Origin: Spodoptera frugiperda
Lineage: Eukaryota > Arthropoda > Insecta > Lepidoptera > Noctuidae
Assembly: GCF_023101765.2 (NCBI RefSeq)
Contig: NC_064221.1
Span: 9,171,465-9,235,464 of the forward strand
DNA length: 64,000 nt
Reading direction: 5' to 3'
The position numbers and the translations under genes were made by a program. This document shows, piece by piece, positions 31,733 through 42,345 of this stretch (positions are counted from its first letter, which is position 1; every line of letters starts with the position of its first letter). Below the pieces are notes generated by a model. That model searched no databases. It saw nothing but the letters and a program-made list of their open reading frames with translations, and was not told the origin of the DNA.

Positions 31733-32959
31733 TCAGGGACTGAGCTGCAGCTGCGGGGTGTCCTCCGACTTGGCGGGCCACGTCGGCATCATGTCCGGTT
31801 CGATCGCCACTGGCTGTTCTTTGAAGTATGGATGATCCAAAGCGGCGGCTGCTGTCATTCTATTCACCGGATCATACAACAAAAACTCTTCCAGTAGAGA
31901 TAGCCCATCTTCAGAAAGTAGATTGCTTCGTATCATTTCTCGCAATCTGCCTGTTGGGTGGTTTTGAAACGTAACATTGCCTTCGGTTAATTCACTGTAG
32001 CCGGGCCAAGTCGTGTCTGTAGGTGTTCCCAAACCCTCGAAGATTCTGTTTATCTGATCGACCTCAGATCGTCCGGGAAACAGTGGCCGCAAAGTAACCA
32101 ATTCTGCGAATATGCAGCCAATACTCCACATATCGATAGGAGTACAATATTCATCAGAAAACAGCAGCAGTTCAGGCGCACGGTACCACAACGTAACCAT
32201 ACACGGCGTGTATTGCCGGGGAGGCAATCCATACTCTCGCGCCAATCCGAAGTCTGCCACCTTTAGGACTCCTTCATGTGACAGTAATATGTTACTGGGC
32301 TTAAGATCACGATGGAGTATCCAATTCTCGTGAAGATGTTGTAGAGCACACAAGAGCTGTGTCATTAGACACTTGACTTGGCCCGGTGTAAATAATTGCC
32401 TTTTTTTGCGCATGGCATCCATGTAACTCCTCAAATCGTGAGGCACGTAGTCCATGACTACGAACACTTCCTCCATATTGTTGCCTAATACTAGTTCCCG
32501 CCCGGCGACAATATTTGGATGTTGAATCTTCAGCAATATTTTTAGTTCTCTCAAAGCTGCGACGAAAAATCCTTCATTGCGATTGTCGGTTTTAATTCTT
32601 TTGAGAGCAACTATTTCGTCTTTTTTCTTATCCCGAGCTCTGAACACAGCTCCGAAGGCTCCTTCTGCAATCTTGTTCAAATATTGGAACTCGGTCAGAG
32701 ATCGTCTGCTTTGAAACGTCAGGCGGAATGGAGGTAGAGGTGTAACAGCTTCACGTTTTTCTTGATCCGTGCTGCAGTTCTTGTACTGATGATCCATTTT
32801 CGCTCTTCTTATAAAATTGCCCTTATATTTCAGTTTAGCGGCGACTTTTATGCCACTTTTCTCCCGCTGTGTATCGCGTAGTACTTCTCGAGGTGGTGTG
32901 CCCGACGGGGAATCGGCACTGGCTCCATTAGATGCGTTGCAAATGTTCACAGAATTCAT
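31733..32959 (-). CDS. CDK11-like protein kinase, most ancestral-like copy (408 aa)
   Basis: Intact intronless kinase and the closest in the window to canonical CDK11. Kinase domain about 92-380: glycine loop AEGAFGAV, ATP lysine K120 in EIVALKRIK, helix-C Glu138 in FFVAALRE, the HPNIVAGRELVLG and NWILHRDLKPSN blocks (216-223), DFGLAREYG, then MVTLWYRAPELLL with the Leu typical of CDK11 (the other copies have Arg), LGTPTDTTWPGYSEL, and the ending EPDMMPTWPAKSED that matches the CDK11 C-terminal box. It probably stands nearest to the first retrocopy. Its N-terminus (about 90 residues, basic) lacks the long charged region of true CDK11. Partial copies lie at 51540-51960 and 56417-56690. Confidence 0.88.
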   Translation of the reverse strand: MNSVNICNASNGASADSPSGTPPREVLRDTQREKSGIKVAAKLKYKGNFIRRAKMDHQYKNCSTDQEKREAVTPLPPFRLTFQSRRSLTEFQYLNKIAEGAFGAVFRARDKKKDEIVALKRIKTDNRNEGFFVAALRELKILLKIQHPNIVAGRELVLGNNMEEVFVVMDYVPHDLRSYMDAMRKKRQLFTPGQVKCLMTQLLCALQHLHENWILHRDLKPSNILLSHEGVLKVADFGLAREYGLPPRQYTPCMVTLWYRAPELLLFSDEYCTPIDMWSIGCIFAELVTLRPLFPGRSEVDQINRIFEGLGTPTDTTWPGYSELTEGNVTFQNHPTGRLREMIRSNLLSEDGLSLLEEFLLYDPVNRMTAAAALDHPYFKEQPVAIEPDMMPTWPAKSEDTPQLQLSP

Positions 32960-33002
32960 GATTTTTAAATATACTTAGCAATATCTTAACTTCACAAAGT
33001 CA

Positions 33003-33059
33003 ATGTCTGCAGTCTGATCTGTATGTGTGGTTGCTCTTAAACATCCCCCAGATTATATA
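33003..33059 (-). promoter_or_regulatory. Kinase core promoter
   Basis: Minus-strand TATATAA at 33053-33059, 100 bp from the ATG, with AGACTGCAGACATTGACT at about 33000-33017. Most diverged of the set, yet both elements remain. Confidence 0.6.
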
Positions 33060-33510
33060 GACCTTCCTAATTACTATCCTGATTATTGCATTCTCAAAAA
33101 TTCTTCAGTTTCATTAGTTAATTCGGTATAAGTAACCACATAATCACCTAATTAGTAAATCGAACGAGATTATATTAATAAGAAAGCGAGCATTAATTTT
33201 AATTATGATGACGAGATCATTAATGAAAACTAGAAAAATGCAAGTATTTATTAGGAATGTCTTCATAAAATATTTTAGCTTTTAAGTTGTAGTCAACGTT
33301 CATTCGTTTTTCAAATAAAAAAACCTTTGGTCTAGATATCGGATTAGACGTGAAATATGCAATGCACAGTCACCTGAATTCTATTCTCTGCTAGACAAAT
33401 ACCTCTCAAACAGCACATTTTGACAACACCATAGCGAACTTACTTTTTTCATATATCATGTTTCAGAAAAACCCAATTAAAATCCACAAAATAACTTTAA
33501 TGAAGACCAA
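33060..33510. other. Intergenic, no gene seen
   Basis: AT-rich spacer between the kinase promoter and the 3' end of a receptor gene on the same strand. Nothing recognised. Confidence 0.5.
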
Positions 33511-35531
33511 TTACAAGAATGCAAACTGCAGTAATATAATTATGTTATTAGTAATGAGGCTCATGAGATTGAGTTGTTGCACGGCGTCGAGATAGAACAG
33601 GCCACACACACGGATCTTGCTGAACGAGGCGCGGTGGAGGCGTAACACGTTCTTACAGAATTTGCGCTCGTTTTCTGTAAAATTATAATTTCAAACTATA
33701 ACTTGATATAGGTTTAAATATCCAGAATATGTGGACATATTAGCCACAAGATATCTACTGCTGACCATTAAATATACCACCGATATAAATCCTTTGATTT
33801 ATATTCTATATCTATTGAGTAAAACAAGGATGTTTGACGGACGACCGCGTGCTTAATCCTTTTTTTCTTTACCTCAATAAAGAGAAGACAAAGAATACCG
33901 TAAACTTAAGTTATTCCAAGAATCCCAAAGTTACCTGATTTAGTTGTCTTCAAAATAAGAACACACGTATCTTGTACGTTTTGTATGGCCCCGTAGAATT
34001 TCTCACAATCTTGAATAAATAGTATTTGTAGGAGCAAGATCTTGGCCAGCCAAAAGCAGACGGATATAACGACAAACTTCGACATCCCCTGGATAGAAAC
34101 AAATAAAGTAAATAATAATTAGAATAATTAATCAGCGAACAACGCAGCCTATAACGATGACTGTTCTTTTATGGTAAAGGAGCAGACTGATCGCCTGATG
34201 GTAGGCAATCGACACCGCCTATGGGAACCCGAAACACCAAATGAGTTACAAGTGCATAGATAGCCTTTTGGGGTTAGGAAAATGGGTAATAGAGGAGCGA
34301 CCTTCAGTAGCCTCACTCACGAGGTAAAACACAACAAAAGCAACACCAGTTTTCTATAACTTTTGAGAAAACGTGAGAATAGTCAATATAAGAATACTTA
34401 CTAGATCCATACCAGGCACCAACGAAAATGAATTTTGAAAGTATATTAAAGAATGTACGAAACTTTCTACATGGTAGAAAAGAACCTGAAATAAGGCAGG
34501 ATATTTGTATAACAGAAACGACATAAAAAATTAAAGTGTTTTAGGCTCAATTTATACCGCCGTGGGATAGAATTGAAGCGACTTTTTTATTTTATTTATT
34601 TTATAATTGTGATCCTTATCATAGGTGTCTGTTGACGTTGAGTAAGCTCCACTCAGTACATAGCATAATGAACTTTATATCAACTGTTTCATTCTCGAGA
34701 ATGTGCGAGAAACGTGTAATTTCTCCTATTTACAGTGCGGTAGCCCAAAATTAAGAAATGTAGCCCAAAATTGATAAAAAAGGCCATTTGGCAACAAAAT
34801 TATATACTTACGTACACCTGAAAACATCGTTTGTATAACTCGTAGCATTCCAATATATCAACAAAGGATTTAAAGAATTTATTGTTTCTTGGTGACCCGT
34901 AGTCTGATTCTTGAGGATTCATAACATTGATGTTCCATAAAACGACTTCTTTTTCCAGGAGTTTCATGACTTGTGTAGCGTAAATGATATTAAAGTCAAA
35001 AATAATCAAAAGCCAACAAATACATAAAATGGGAAGTGGTAATTGTAATTGAATTACACCGGGGAAAAATGATATAGCGTAATAATTGAAAAACAGAATA
35101 ATGAAGATCCTGTTCATTTTGATGAATTTCTTGAAACAGTCGCCAGTATTGAAACATCTGTGTAGTCTTTGAATAATAAGAATGAATTTGACGAAGTTGT
35201 TCGTGTGCATGAAAGCGACAAAAAAATTCATAGCGAACCCAAAGCTATAGAAGATGCAATCAAAATAGTGTCTTAAAACATTAAAAGCAAAAGACTGGAA
35301 ATTGAAAGTCAAATTACTGCAGAATACGTAAAAAGCTATAAAGCTTAATGTACCGACGAATGAAATGCACGTGGAAAAAATATTGTTAGGCGATATAGTA
35401 TTATTCCTTATACAACATTTCGGGCAGAACGTTAAATACTGCATTAAGTTCAGAGGGAATAAAACTGACTGAATATCTTTATCCACAACATTGTTCAAAA
35501 TTAAATTTATAGGATTGGTTTCTAACTTCAT
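33511..35531 (-). CDS. Gustatory receptor (7tm_7 family), four exons, 373 aa
   Basis: Complete receptor gene. Exons on the minus strand: 35531-34812 (240 codons, ending VY before GTAAGT), 34485-34402 (28 codons), 34088-33935 (154 nt), 33674-33511 (164 nt, stop). Each junction has GT/AG ends and the reading phase is kept (0, 0, 1). Exon 1 holds five predicted membrane spans, including FVGTLSFIAFYVFC and the DFNIIYATQVMKLLEKEV loop typical of the family. The last exon reads NVLRLHRASFSKIRV and ends ITNNIIILLQFAFL, the position of the TY(x5)QF signature, here without the Tyr. Insect gustatory receptors are ligand-gated cation channels in chemosensory neurons; the ligand is unknown. Intron 3 (34089-34401) carries a dispersed-repeat piece near 34185-34330. 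Confidence 0.88.
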
Positions 35532-35820
35532 AGTTTTTGGAAATGAAGCACAAACTAGCTTATAATGTGATGAAAAGAAAAAATGTACTGCAATGTCTAA
35601 TAATATTAAATGACCAATTACGACATAGTGCTCATTTTGAATATTACTTTAATATTTTAGGGCAACACCATTTTATTACGTGCGCTTATAGAAAGTTTTG
35701 ACATAATTACATATTATATTATCTATCAATCATTCTGAGTACACGCCAGTGGCTGTATTGAGACATAATTATGTATCTTTCGATGGCATATTACAGCAGG
35801 CGAGTAAATGGATCACCTGA
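35532..35820. other. Receptor upstream region, no gene
   Basis: AT-rich DNA upstream of the receptor start. No TATA or other element can be named with confidence. Confidence 0.4.
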
Positions 35821-35829
35821 TGATACTAC

Positions 35830-36085
35830 GGCAAGCATTGGTAGCTCGCCGCCGGACCAGAACTAGACCTAAGCGTACGCGTCATGTTGCATGTGCGCCT
35901 CAAAGAGCCATCAGACCACAACAGACGAGGCCCAGTAGGGCTGGTACCTGACCTGGGGCTGCGGACTATCTAGCGAGTAACCGAGGCTCCAGGAGCAGGA
36001 GTAGAAACGGGGTGATATTTAGACAGTAAGAGTCTCACACTCCCTTCCACTTCACCCTAGGTGGGAGAAGTCATTGGATGATTTT
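35830..36085 (+). mobile_element. SINE-like retroposon, second copy
   Basis: Diverged relative of the 26349-26590 element, sharing CTGGGGCTGCGGACTA, AGCAGGAGTAGAAACGGGGT and the ending GAGAAGTCATTGGATGATTT. The target duplication could not be identified. Confidence 0.65.
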
Positions 36086-36310
36086 AAAATCTGTCTCTCA
36101 TTATTGCAATAAAATAAGCACTGGACCCATCGCAGGTCCTTGAGGAACTCCACTCTGTTAAGAGAAATACTGTTAAAACTCGTTTATCACTTCCGACATC
36201 TGACTTACATCGTTCAATGTAGTAACAAAGAATAGATCCATTAACTTAATCATGTCATTGGCGTAACCTGTATATCATTAACCACCGTACCCAGAGGTAT
36301 TTAATAATTA
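36086..36310 (-). mobile_element. Reverse transcriptase remnant
   Basis: On the minus strand near 36125-36160 reads GVPQGPAMGPVLILLQ, a degraded form of the reverse transcriptase VPQGS..GP motif. The rest is too decayed to classify. Confidence 0.5.
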
Positions 36311-36579
36311 CTTTTTTAACCAAGTCTCAGTCACTCTCAAAGTGCAAACATGGTTACAAAGTACATGAAAGATAATTAACTGTTACAATATTAAACTAAC
36401 AGGTTACAGACTAAGTATACAATTGAAACACACGACGGTTCAATATTCGACCGCACTGGTCGGCTGCTGCACGAGAAGTGATCGACACGCCGCTCAGCCG
36501 ATGAATCCTTGACTCCGTCGAGCGCCGAGGGTGGACGCCTGTGTTTCAATTCTACCCTCGATCCCGACATATATATATA
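36311..36579. other. Unassigned spacer
   Basis: No gene recognised. Contains a GC-rich stretch (36440-36560) and ends in an AT dinucleotide run directly against the mariner-derived element. Confidence 0.4.
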
Positions 36580-37741
36580 TACAGGATTTTTTTTTCAGGT
36601 GTGGCAATTTTTTAATATGTTATTCATTAAGCAAATTTAACAAACACGTATTTTTTCTATTTGTTACGTTAGTACAAAAAACTAAAGTTATGACCGATGA
36701 AAGATATCCAATGCAAAACATGATTTATGGTCGTACGCTCGGTTATCAATGAGAGTGGCGCGCGCCGTGCGGCCGTTGTTTGTCCGCGTAGTAGTGGCGA
36801 CCGCGTGCCGTACCTACAGCACGCGGCGACTGACCGCTAATGCCTACAAGTAGCTAGTTTAGTGTTTAGTTTTCTTTAAGGTATTAAATCCAATTTTCCC
36901 TTCATACTTTGTAGGGCTTAGGACCTTCAAAATGCAAAAAAGTAGGCAAGTAGGTACTTATCATTAGTTTATTACATAATACACGAATTATCCGAGATTA
37001 GTAAAAAATTAATAAACTACGATAGACATTAAGCATGCTTACCTACTTTCTGCATTAAGGCGTATTTAAAAAATTGGAATCAACTAAGTATTTACAATAA
37101 TATTGGATCAAGATTGTTTTACTCACAGATTAAAATTGTGTCCTTTCCACTATCACTAATCACTGTACTTTAATAATTGTTCAAAATGAAGTCCGTTTCG
37201 TTCCAGGCATAATCGTGCACGTTTACGTAAATTGTCATTCAGTTTATTTAAAACGTTAGTGTCATTTTTCACATAATTAAACGCGTCTATTATTTTGGAT
37301 TTTAAATCTTCGAGACTTTGGGCCTCTTCGATGTACACCCGTTTTACCTCGCCCCAGAGATAAAAATCACAGGGAGTAAGATCCGATGACCTAGCCGGCC
37401 ACGGGATCGGTCCACCGCGGCCTATCCAGTGCTCTCCGTATTTGTTATTTCAATAATCGCGTACACTTGCCGCATAATGTGGCGGAGCGCCGTCGTGCTG
37501 GTAATAAAAATTATTTAAATAACCCAGTGGGACGTCTTCTATTAAACTTTCAATAGTGGTACTTAGCATTTCCAAATACCTTTGTCCAGTCAGTGGGCCG
37601 TCGATAAAAACGGGACCAATTATTTTATTATTCATTATTCCCGCCCAGACGTTCGCACTAAAGCGCACGCAGTTAATGATGAAAACGTCTTGTATTGCCG
37701 AGAAATGAAAATTTTGCCACCCCAAAAAAAATGTTCCTGTA
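36580..37741 (-). mobile_element. Non-autonomous mariner-derived element (copy 2), complete ends
   Basis: Bounded by TACAGGATTTTTTTTTC on the left and, inverted, TACAGGAACATTTTTTTTGG on the right, with TA at both outer edges as expected for Tc1/mariner insertions. Further in, GGTGTGGCAA and GGGGTGGCAA match. Minus-strand transposase pieces (37450-37725: VWAGIMNNKIIGPVF, QHDGAPPHYAASV; 37156-37338: the C-terminal EEAQSLEDLKSKIIDAFNYV to end) are separated by a stop and a small deletion, and the N-terminus is absent. It could only move with help from another transposase. Confidence 0.8.
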
Positions 37742-38770
37742 TAACACCGTATGTTCTCTCATCAACTTTATTGACAACTTTCAAATCCTCAATCAACTTT
37801 CAGTTCTGTAAAACTAGGTGAAAGGAAGTTTGGGCAACCTCAGTATCTGGTGTTTTTGCTTGATTTGTTGATCTTATTTGCGATGCCACCAAAATCTCCA
37901 ACATTCTTTTTAACTGATTCGACTCAGATGTACTGGGAAACAGTGGCTGGAAGTTAATTAATTCCGCAAATACACACCCGACACTCCACATGTGTATAGG
38001 AGTGCTGTATGTTTTGCTAAGTAGCAGTAGTTCAGGCGTATGGTACCATGTTACCATACCAGGCGTATTGTGTTGATGAGGGAAATATATCATATTCTCG
38101 GACCATCCAAAAATCTGCCAATACAATATACTCGACAGCAAGATATTACTTGTTTTGAGGTCGCGATGCATCACGTGATGGTCATGAAGGTGTTGCACCG
38201 CCCTCAACAGTTGCTTCATTAAGCATTTCACATGTTCTACAGAAAACAGTTGCTTGTTACTGTGCATTGTCTGCATGAAAGTTTTAAGATCGTAGTCAAC
38301 GAGCTCCATGACTATAAACACTTGTTCGCTTCTGGAACTCGACGCTAGTCCGCGGCCTGCGACGATATTGGGATGCTGCATTTTAAGCAATATCTCAAGC
38401 TCTCTCCGAGCGGCGATGGAGTATCCTTCGCTTTCATTGATGACTCCGAATGCTCCTTCGTCGATTTGGTACAAATATTGGAACTCGTCTACAGATCGAC
38501 AACTCTGGAACGTTGGATGGAAGGGAGATTTAGCATACTTCAGGTTTCTACTTTTCTATTTCATTTCTCTTCGTTGTCTTTTGTTTTGTGATATTTTTTT
38601 TTGTCTCGGTAATTTTTTATTGCGTATTCTGTCCTTTGCTGCCTTTTTAAAACTACTTTTGTTGTTACGTGATCATTAAAGTACAGTTATCTGCGTAACG
38701 AGGTATCACCAGTTTTTTAATATCCTATTGATATTTTGAAATTGTCCACAGAAGCCATGATTAATAAAAA
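37742..38770 (-). pseudogene. CDK11-like kinase pseudogene without ATP lysine
   Basis: Minus strand. An open stretch of 224 codons (37800-38474) joins GAFGVI directly to NESEGYSIAARRE, deleting the strand with the ATP lysine. HRDLKTSN is present but DFG is replaced (IFGWSEN), and the activation segment reads VTWYHTPE. After FAELINFQPLFPS it enters the junction segment TPDTEVAQTSFHL. The N-terminal tail upstream (38475-38770) is frameshifted. It is paralogous to 22871-23860. Confidence 0.8.
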
Positions 38771-38794
38771 CAATCCAATCCAATCCAACAATCT

Positions 38795-39000
38795 CTTCAC
38801 TTTTCGAAGGTACCAAAAGATGAACTTAAGTGAGAGGTTACACTGTTTTAAGAGGTATTGCTTGTCACCTCTCGGGTCAGAGCTGGAGTAATATCTTACC
38901 CCAGCAATATCAGGAACATGGCCGGCTCCATCGCTGTCTTAACCTCACATTGATTGTTATAAAATGTTTTTGACTCGGTGTTATCAAGAAACGAATATTT
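38795..39000 (-). pseudogene. Kinase C-terminal tail fragment
   Basis: Minus strand: a short piece with the tail of a kinase, including EPAMFLILL near 38900-38930 and a relic of the repeat region, joined to an N-lobe scrap. A twin lies at 47030-47200. Confidence 0.5.
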
Positions 39001-39017
39001 GTAAAATATTCATGACA

Positions 39018-39175
39018 AAATTGTTAGCCCTGAAAAGGGCTTTTTTGTGTGCATCGTCAGACGACGATGCAAGGGACTTACTTGTCGGCAGCGGTGGCCT
39101 TCTTGCCCTTGGCGATTGACGATTTCGCCATCTTCGCAGGTGGTCCCGGAGCTGCCGCGGACGACGACGGCTTCC
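39018..39175 (-). pseudogene. Histone-derived 3' fragment
   Basis: On the minus strand an open stretch ends AKMAKSSIAKGKKATAADK with stop at 39078-39080. It is rich in Lys, Ala, Ser and Pro, like a linker-histone tail, and 37 nt after the stop comes a canonical histone 3' stem-loop. Only the end of the gene is present; the upstream edge runs into unrelated DNA near 39175. A longer copy lies at 47240-47480. H1 is the best guess, not proven. Confidence 0.6.
39026..39041 (-). promoter_or_regulatory. Histone mRNA 3' stem-loop
   Basis: Minus-strand AGCCCTTTTCAGGGCT: a six-base-pair stem with four-base TTTC loop, matching the consensus for replication-dependent histone mRNAs (GGYCCTTTTCAGRGCC form). 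It normally binds SLBP and directs cleavage without polyadenylation. Confidence 0.8.
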
Positions 39176-39339
39176 TATTTTTTCAGATTTTTCTTCTCGA
39201 TTTGTTGATTACTAAATCATCGCCGGTATGTTTAGTGTTTTCTCCCATTATATTGTTTTTGTATCTGTTTTGATATGGCGATGTGCCACAGATCAATTTT
39301 TTTCTGATGGCATGACGTGCCTTACATAAATTTATTATT

Positions 39340-40190
39340 ACGTCGCACCGTCATCGTTGTCCGATGTACCAACGGAAGATCTTGAAGCGGTCGGTCGAGC
39401 GAACAGTAGGTCGAGCGCTCTCTGCGCGGCGATGGAGAATCCTGTCGTCCCAATATTTTTTAAATATTTCAGGGCATCTACGTCTCCTGTGTGCTTGTCG
39501 CTTGCTCTTTACACGACATCGTTTGTTTCTTCATCTACTCTATTGATAACTTCCGTCTATTGATAATAGTGCCATTTGTTTTGCTAAGTGGCAGTAGTTC
39601 AAGCCCAAGGTACCAGTGTGTTACCTTACCAGGCGTATATTGCTGATGAGGGAATTCATATTTTTGGGCCATCCTCAAAAATTCAAAAATCCCATCTTCA
39701 GTGATGGTTATCTGTGTTGTACAGAAAACAATTGCTTGTCAACGAGCTCCATGACTATATACACTCGGTCGTTGCTGGGACTCGACGCTAGTCCGCGGCC
39801 TGCGACGATATTGGGATGTCGCATTTTATGCAATATCTCAAGCTCTCTCTTTGGCGGCGATGAAGTATCCTTTCCTTTCATTGATTTTTTTAAGATATTT
39901 GAACTCGTCTACAGCTTGATACTTTGGAATGTTGGATGGAAGGGAGATTCAGCATGCTTAAGGTTTCTTCATTTCCATTCTATTTCTCTCCGTTGTCTTT
40001 AGTTTTTTGATTATTTTTTTCTTTCGGCAATATGTTTATATATATTATGTCCTTTGCTGCCTTTTTGAAACCCTTTTTGTTGTAACTTGATCATCAAAGT
40101 ATACCATGAAGTAGTCTGCATAACCAGAAATCAGCATTTTTTAAATTTCCAACTGATATTTTTAAATTGACCACAGGAGCCTTGATTAAT
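39340..40190 (-). pseudogene. Mosaic of kinase fragments
   Basis: Minus strand. 39350-39560 joins a kinase C-terminal end (NDDGAT-like) to an N-lobe (KHTGDVDALKYLK, helix-C region GFSIAAQRALDLL). 39570-39720 is an activation-segment scrap (GKVTHWYLGLELLPL). 39720-40000 is another N-lobe to hinge region (SSPSNDRVYIVMELVD), and 40000-40190 an N-terminal tail. None keeps the catalytic loop. Each piece matches a different subfamily in the window. Confidence 0.65.
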
Positions 40191-40199
40191 TAAAATTAT

Positions 40200-40700
40200 A
40201 CAACAATCTTTTCACTTTTGCAAGGTACCAAAGGATTAACTTGAGTGAGGTGAGATTCTCTTCCGTGTCAATGCCGAAGTACTGCTTGTCGTCCCTCGGG
40301 TCAGAGCTGGAGTATTGCTTGACGTACTCTTACTCCATAAATATCAGGAACATGGCCGGCTCCATGGCTATTGTGTCTCCATCGCTATCTCATCCTCACA
40401 TTGATTTTTATAAAATGTTTTAGAGCAACGACGTCCCTGTTTGCTTGTCGCTTGCTCTGTTAACGACTCTGTATGTTCCTTCATCAATTGTTGAGAAATT
40501 GAAACTTCTCAATTGACCTACGGTTCTGAAATGTGGTGTGTGTCGACGTCATATTTTTTCTAATTTTTCTTCTTGATTTGTTGATAACGATTAAATCACC
40601 GCCGGTATGTTTAGTGTTTTCTCCCATTATATTGTTTTTGTATGTCTCTGTTCTGATATAGCGGTGTGTCACCGACCAATTTTCTCCTGATGATTCTCAT
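40200..40700 (-). pseudogene. CDK11-like kinase pseudogene: N-lobe joined to tail
   Basis: Near-copy of 23930-24420: C-terminal tail with the Tyr/Ser repeats (40240-40350) joined to an N-lobe (40400-40530) and a short N-terminus (NRRSIEKFQFL near 40500-40540). Catalytic centre absent. Shows that the junction existed before this segment and the kinase next to it were duplicated. Confidence 0.7.
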
Positions 40701-40724
40701 GATTTGCGTAACTAAAATGTATTG

Positions 40725-41879
40725 TTACGTCGCGCCGTCATCGTTGTCCGATGTGCCAACGGAAGAATTTGAAGCGGAGGTAAGATCCTCTCCCGTGTCA
40801 GTTCTGGAGTACTGCTCGTCGTACCATGTGTCACAGCCGGAGTACTGCTGGTCATTTCCCGTGTCAGAGCCGGAGTACTCTGACCACAGCGACGTCATAA
40901 ACATGGCCGGCTCCACCGCTAACGGCTGCTCGTCAAAGTAGGGATGCAGCAATGCCTCAGTTGATGTCGCGCGCATTGACGGATCATACGTCAACAACTC
41001 CAGCAGCAAAGAAAATCCATTATCCGTGAGTAGGTCCTGGTCTATCTTCTTGCGCAACCCGCCCGATGGATACTCGTCGAACATTATATTGCTTGCCAGT
41101 GTTAACTTGGTATAGCCGGGCCAAACTGTGTCTGATGGTGTACCCAGAACCTCGAATATTACTTTTAACTGATTAATTTCGGATGACCCGGGAAACAGCG
41201 GCTGCAAATTCATCAGTTCAGCAAATATGCACCCGACACTCCACATGTCTATAGGAGTGCCGTATGTTTTGCTGTGTAGTAGCAGCTCGGGCGCACGGTA
41301 CCAGCGCGTTACCACAACCGGCGTATATTGCTGATAGGGGATATCAAAATCTCGGGCCATGCCGAAATCTGCCACCTTCAGTATACCATCTTCAGTAATT
41401 AGAATATTGGATGGTTTGAGATCACGGTGAAATACACTGCTGTGGTGGAGATATTGAACGGCGGTCAGTAATTGAACCATGAGGCACTTTACGTGTTCGG
41501 GGCCAAACGTTACCCTGTTGTTACGCATTGTGTGCATTAAACTGTTCATTTCATTGGGCACATATTCCATAACTAGGAATACCTCGTCACTTCTGGAGCC
41601 CACCGCGATCTCGTGTCCTGTGACAATATTGATGTGCTCCATCTCCATCAGTAGGTCGAGCTCTCTCTGCGCGGCGATGGAGAATCCTGTCGTCTCGTTA
41701 ATTTTTTTAAAATGTTTTAGGGCAACAATGTCGCCTGTTTTCTTGTCGCTGCCTCTGTAAACGACTCCAAATGTTCCTTCGTTAACTCTATCGAGAAATT
41801 GGAACTCCTCAATCGATCTACAGTTCTGTAAATCTAGGTTCACTTCTTCCAATACGTTGAAAATATTTGTAGAATTCAT
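40725..41879 (-). CDS. CDK11-like protein kinase with repeat tail (384 aa)
   Basis: Intact intronless kinase, near-identical to 24422-25576 and equal in length. Glycine loop NEGTFGVVY (33-41), ATP lysine K55, HRDLKPSN 151-158, DFG 171-173, VVVTRWYRAPELLL, LGTPSDTVWPGY and EQPLAVEP are present. The three 11-residue tail repeats read EYSGSDTGNDQ, QYSGCDTWYDE and QYSRTDTGEDL; differences from the 24.4 kb copy cluster in the tail (for example TDTGED versus TETVED), so the two are distinct loci. It lacks the basic N-terminus. Promoter and upstream 300 bp are shared with its twin. Confidence 0.85.
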   Translation of the reverse strand: MNSTNIFNVLEEVNLDLQNCRSIEEFQFLDRVNEGTFGVVYRGSDKKTGDIVALKHFKKINETTGFSIAAQRELDLLMEMEHINIVTGHEIAVGSRSDEVFLVMEYVPNEMNSLMHTMRNNRVTFGPEHVKCLMVQLLTAVQYLHHSSVFHRDLKPSNILITEDGILKVADFGMARDFDIPYQQYTPVVVTRWYRAPELLLHSKTYGTPIDMWSVGCIFAELMNLQPLFPGSSEINQLKVIFEVLGTPSDTVWPGYTKLTLASNIMFDEYPSGGLRKKIDQDLLTDNGFSLLLELLTYDPSMRATSTEALLHPYFDEQPLAVEPAMFMTSLWSEYSGSDTGNDQQYSGCDTWYDEQYSRTDTGEDLTSASNSSVGTSDNDDGAT

Positions 41880-41924
41880 GATTCACGATAAACGTTCACC
41901 AATCACTTCTTGATCACAATAAGT

Positions 41925-41985
41925 AGTCACTGTGTGCAGTCGAAACTGTAAGTGTGCACGCACTTGAAAAATCCTCCCTTATATA
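41925..41985 (-). promoter_or_regulatory. Kinase core promoter
   Basis: Minus-strand TATATAA at 41979-41985, 106 bp from the ATG. The conserved element is slightly changed: CGACTGCACACAGTGACT instead of CTGCAGAC. Confidence 0.65.
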
Positions 41986-42300
41986 GGCCCTAAAATTACC
42001 ACGCATCCTGAGAGATAAGAAAGCAGCGAATGGGTGCATTCAAAGCCCTATGCATTTCTATTGTTCCTTAAATGGATTTTGACCAATATTTGTAGAATTT
42101 GTCTCGTTTTCAGATAAGGATTTTATAACAATAGGTGATAAGCAAATAATGATTTACACTTTTTAAAGATAATACATTTATTTTCCCACGCACCCGAAAA
42201 GATAATAGAACACAATGAGGTAGTTTTATCAATTAGTTAAATTCAATACTTTTTTGTAATTTTAAAAACAATAATAAATTTTCTTAGTATTTTCTTAGTG
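41986..42300. other. Shared kinase upstream flank
   Basis: Non-coding upstream flank as at 25683-26100, with an added copy of the AATTACCACGCATCCTGAGA block near 41992. Ends at a short scrap of the SNILLS region of a kinase (42298-42345, minus). Confidence 0.55.
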
Positions 42301-42345
42301 ACAGTAATATGTTACTGGGTTTAAGACCACGGTGGAGTATCCAGT

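Noticed and set aside
36440..36560. GC-rich stretch as a tRNA or ncRNA gene
   Set aside because: No cloverleaf, box elements or duplicate elsewhere in the window that would support an RNA gene.
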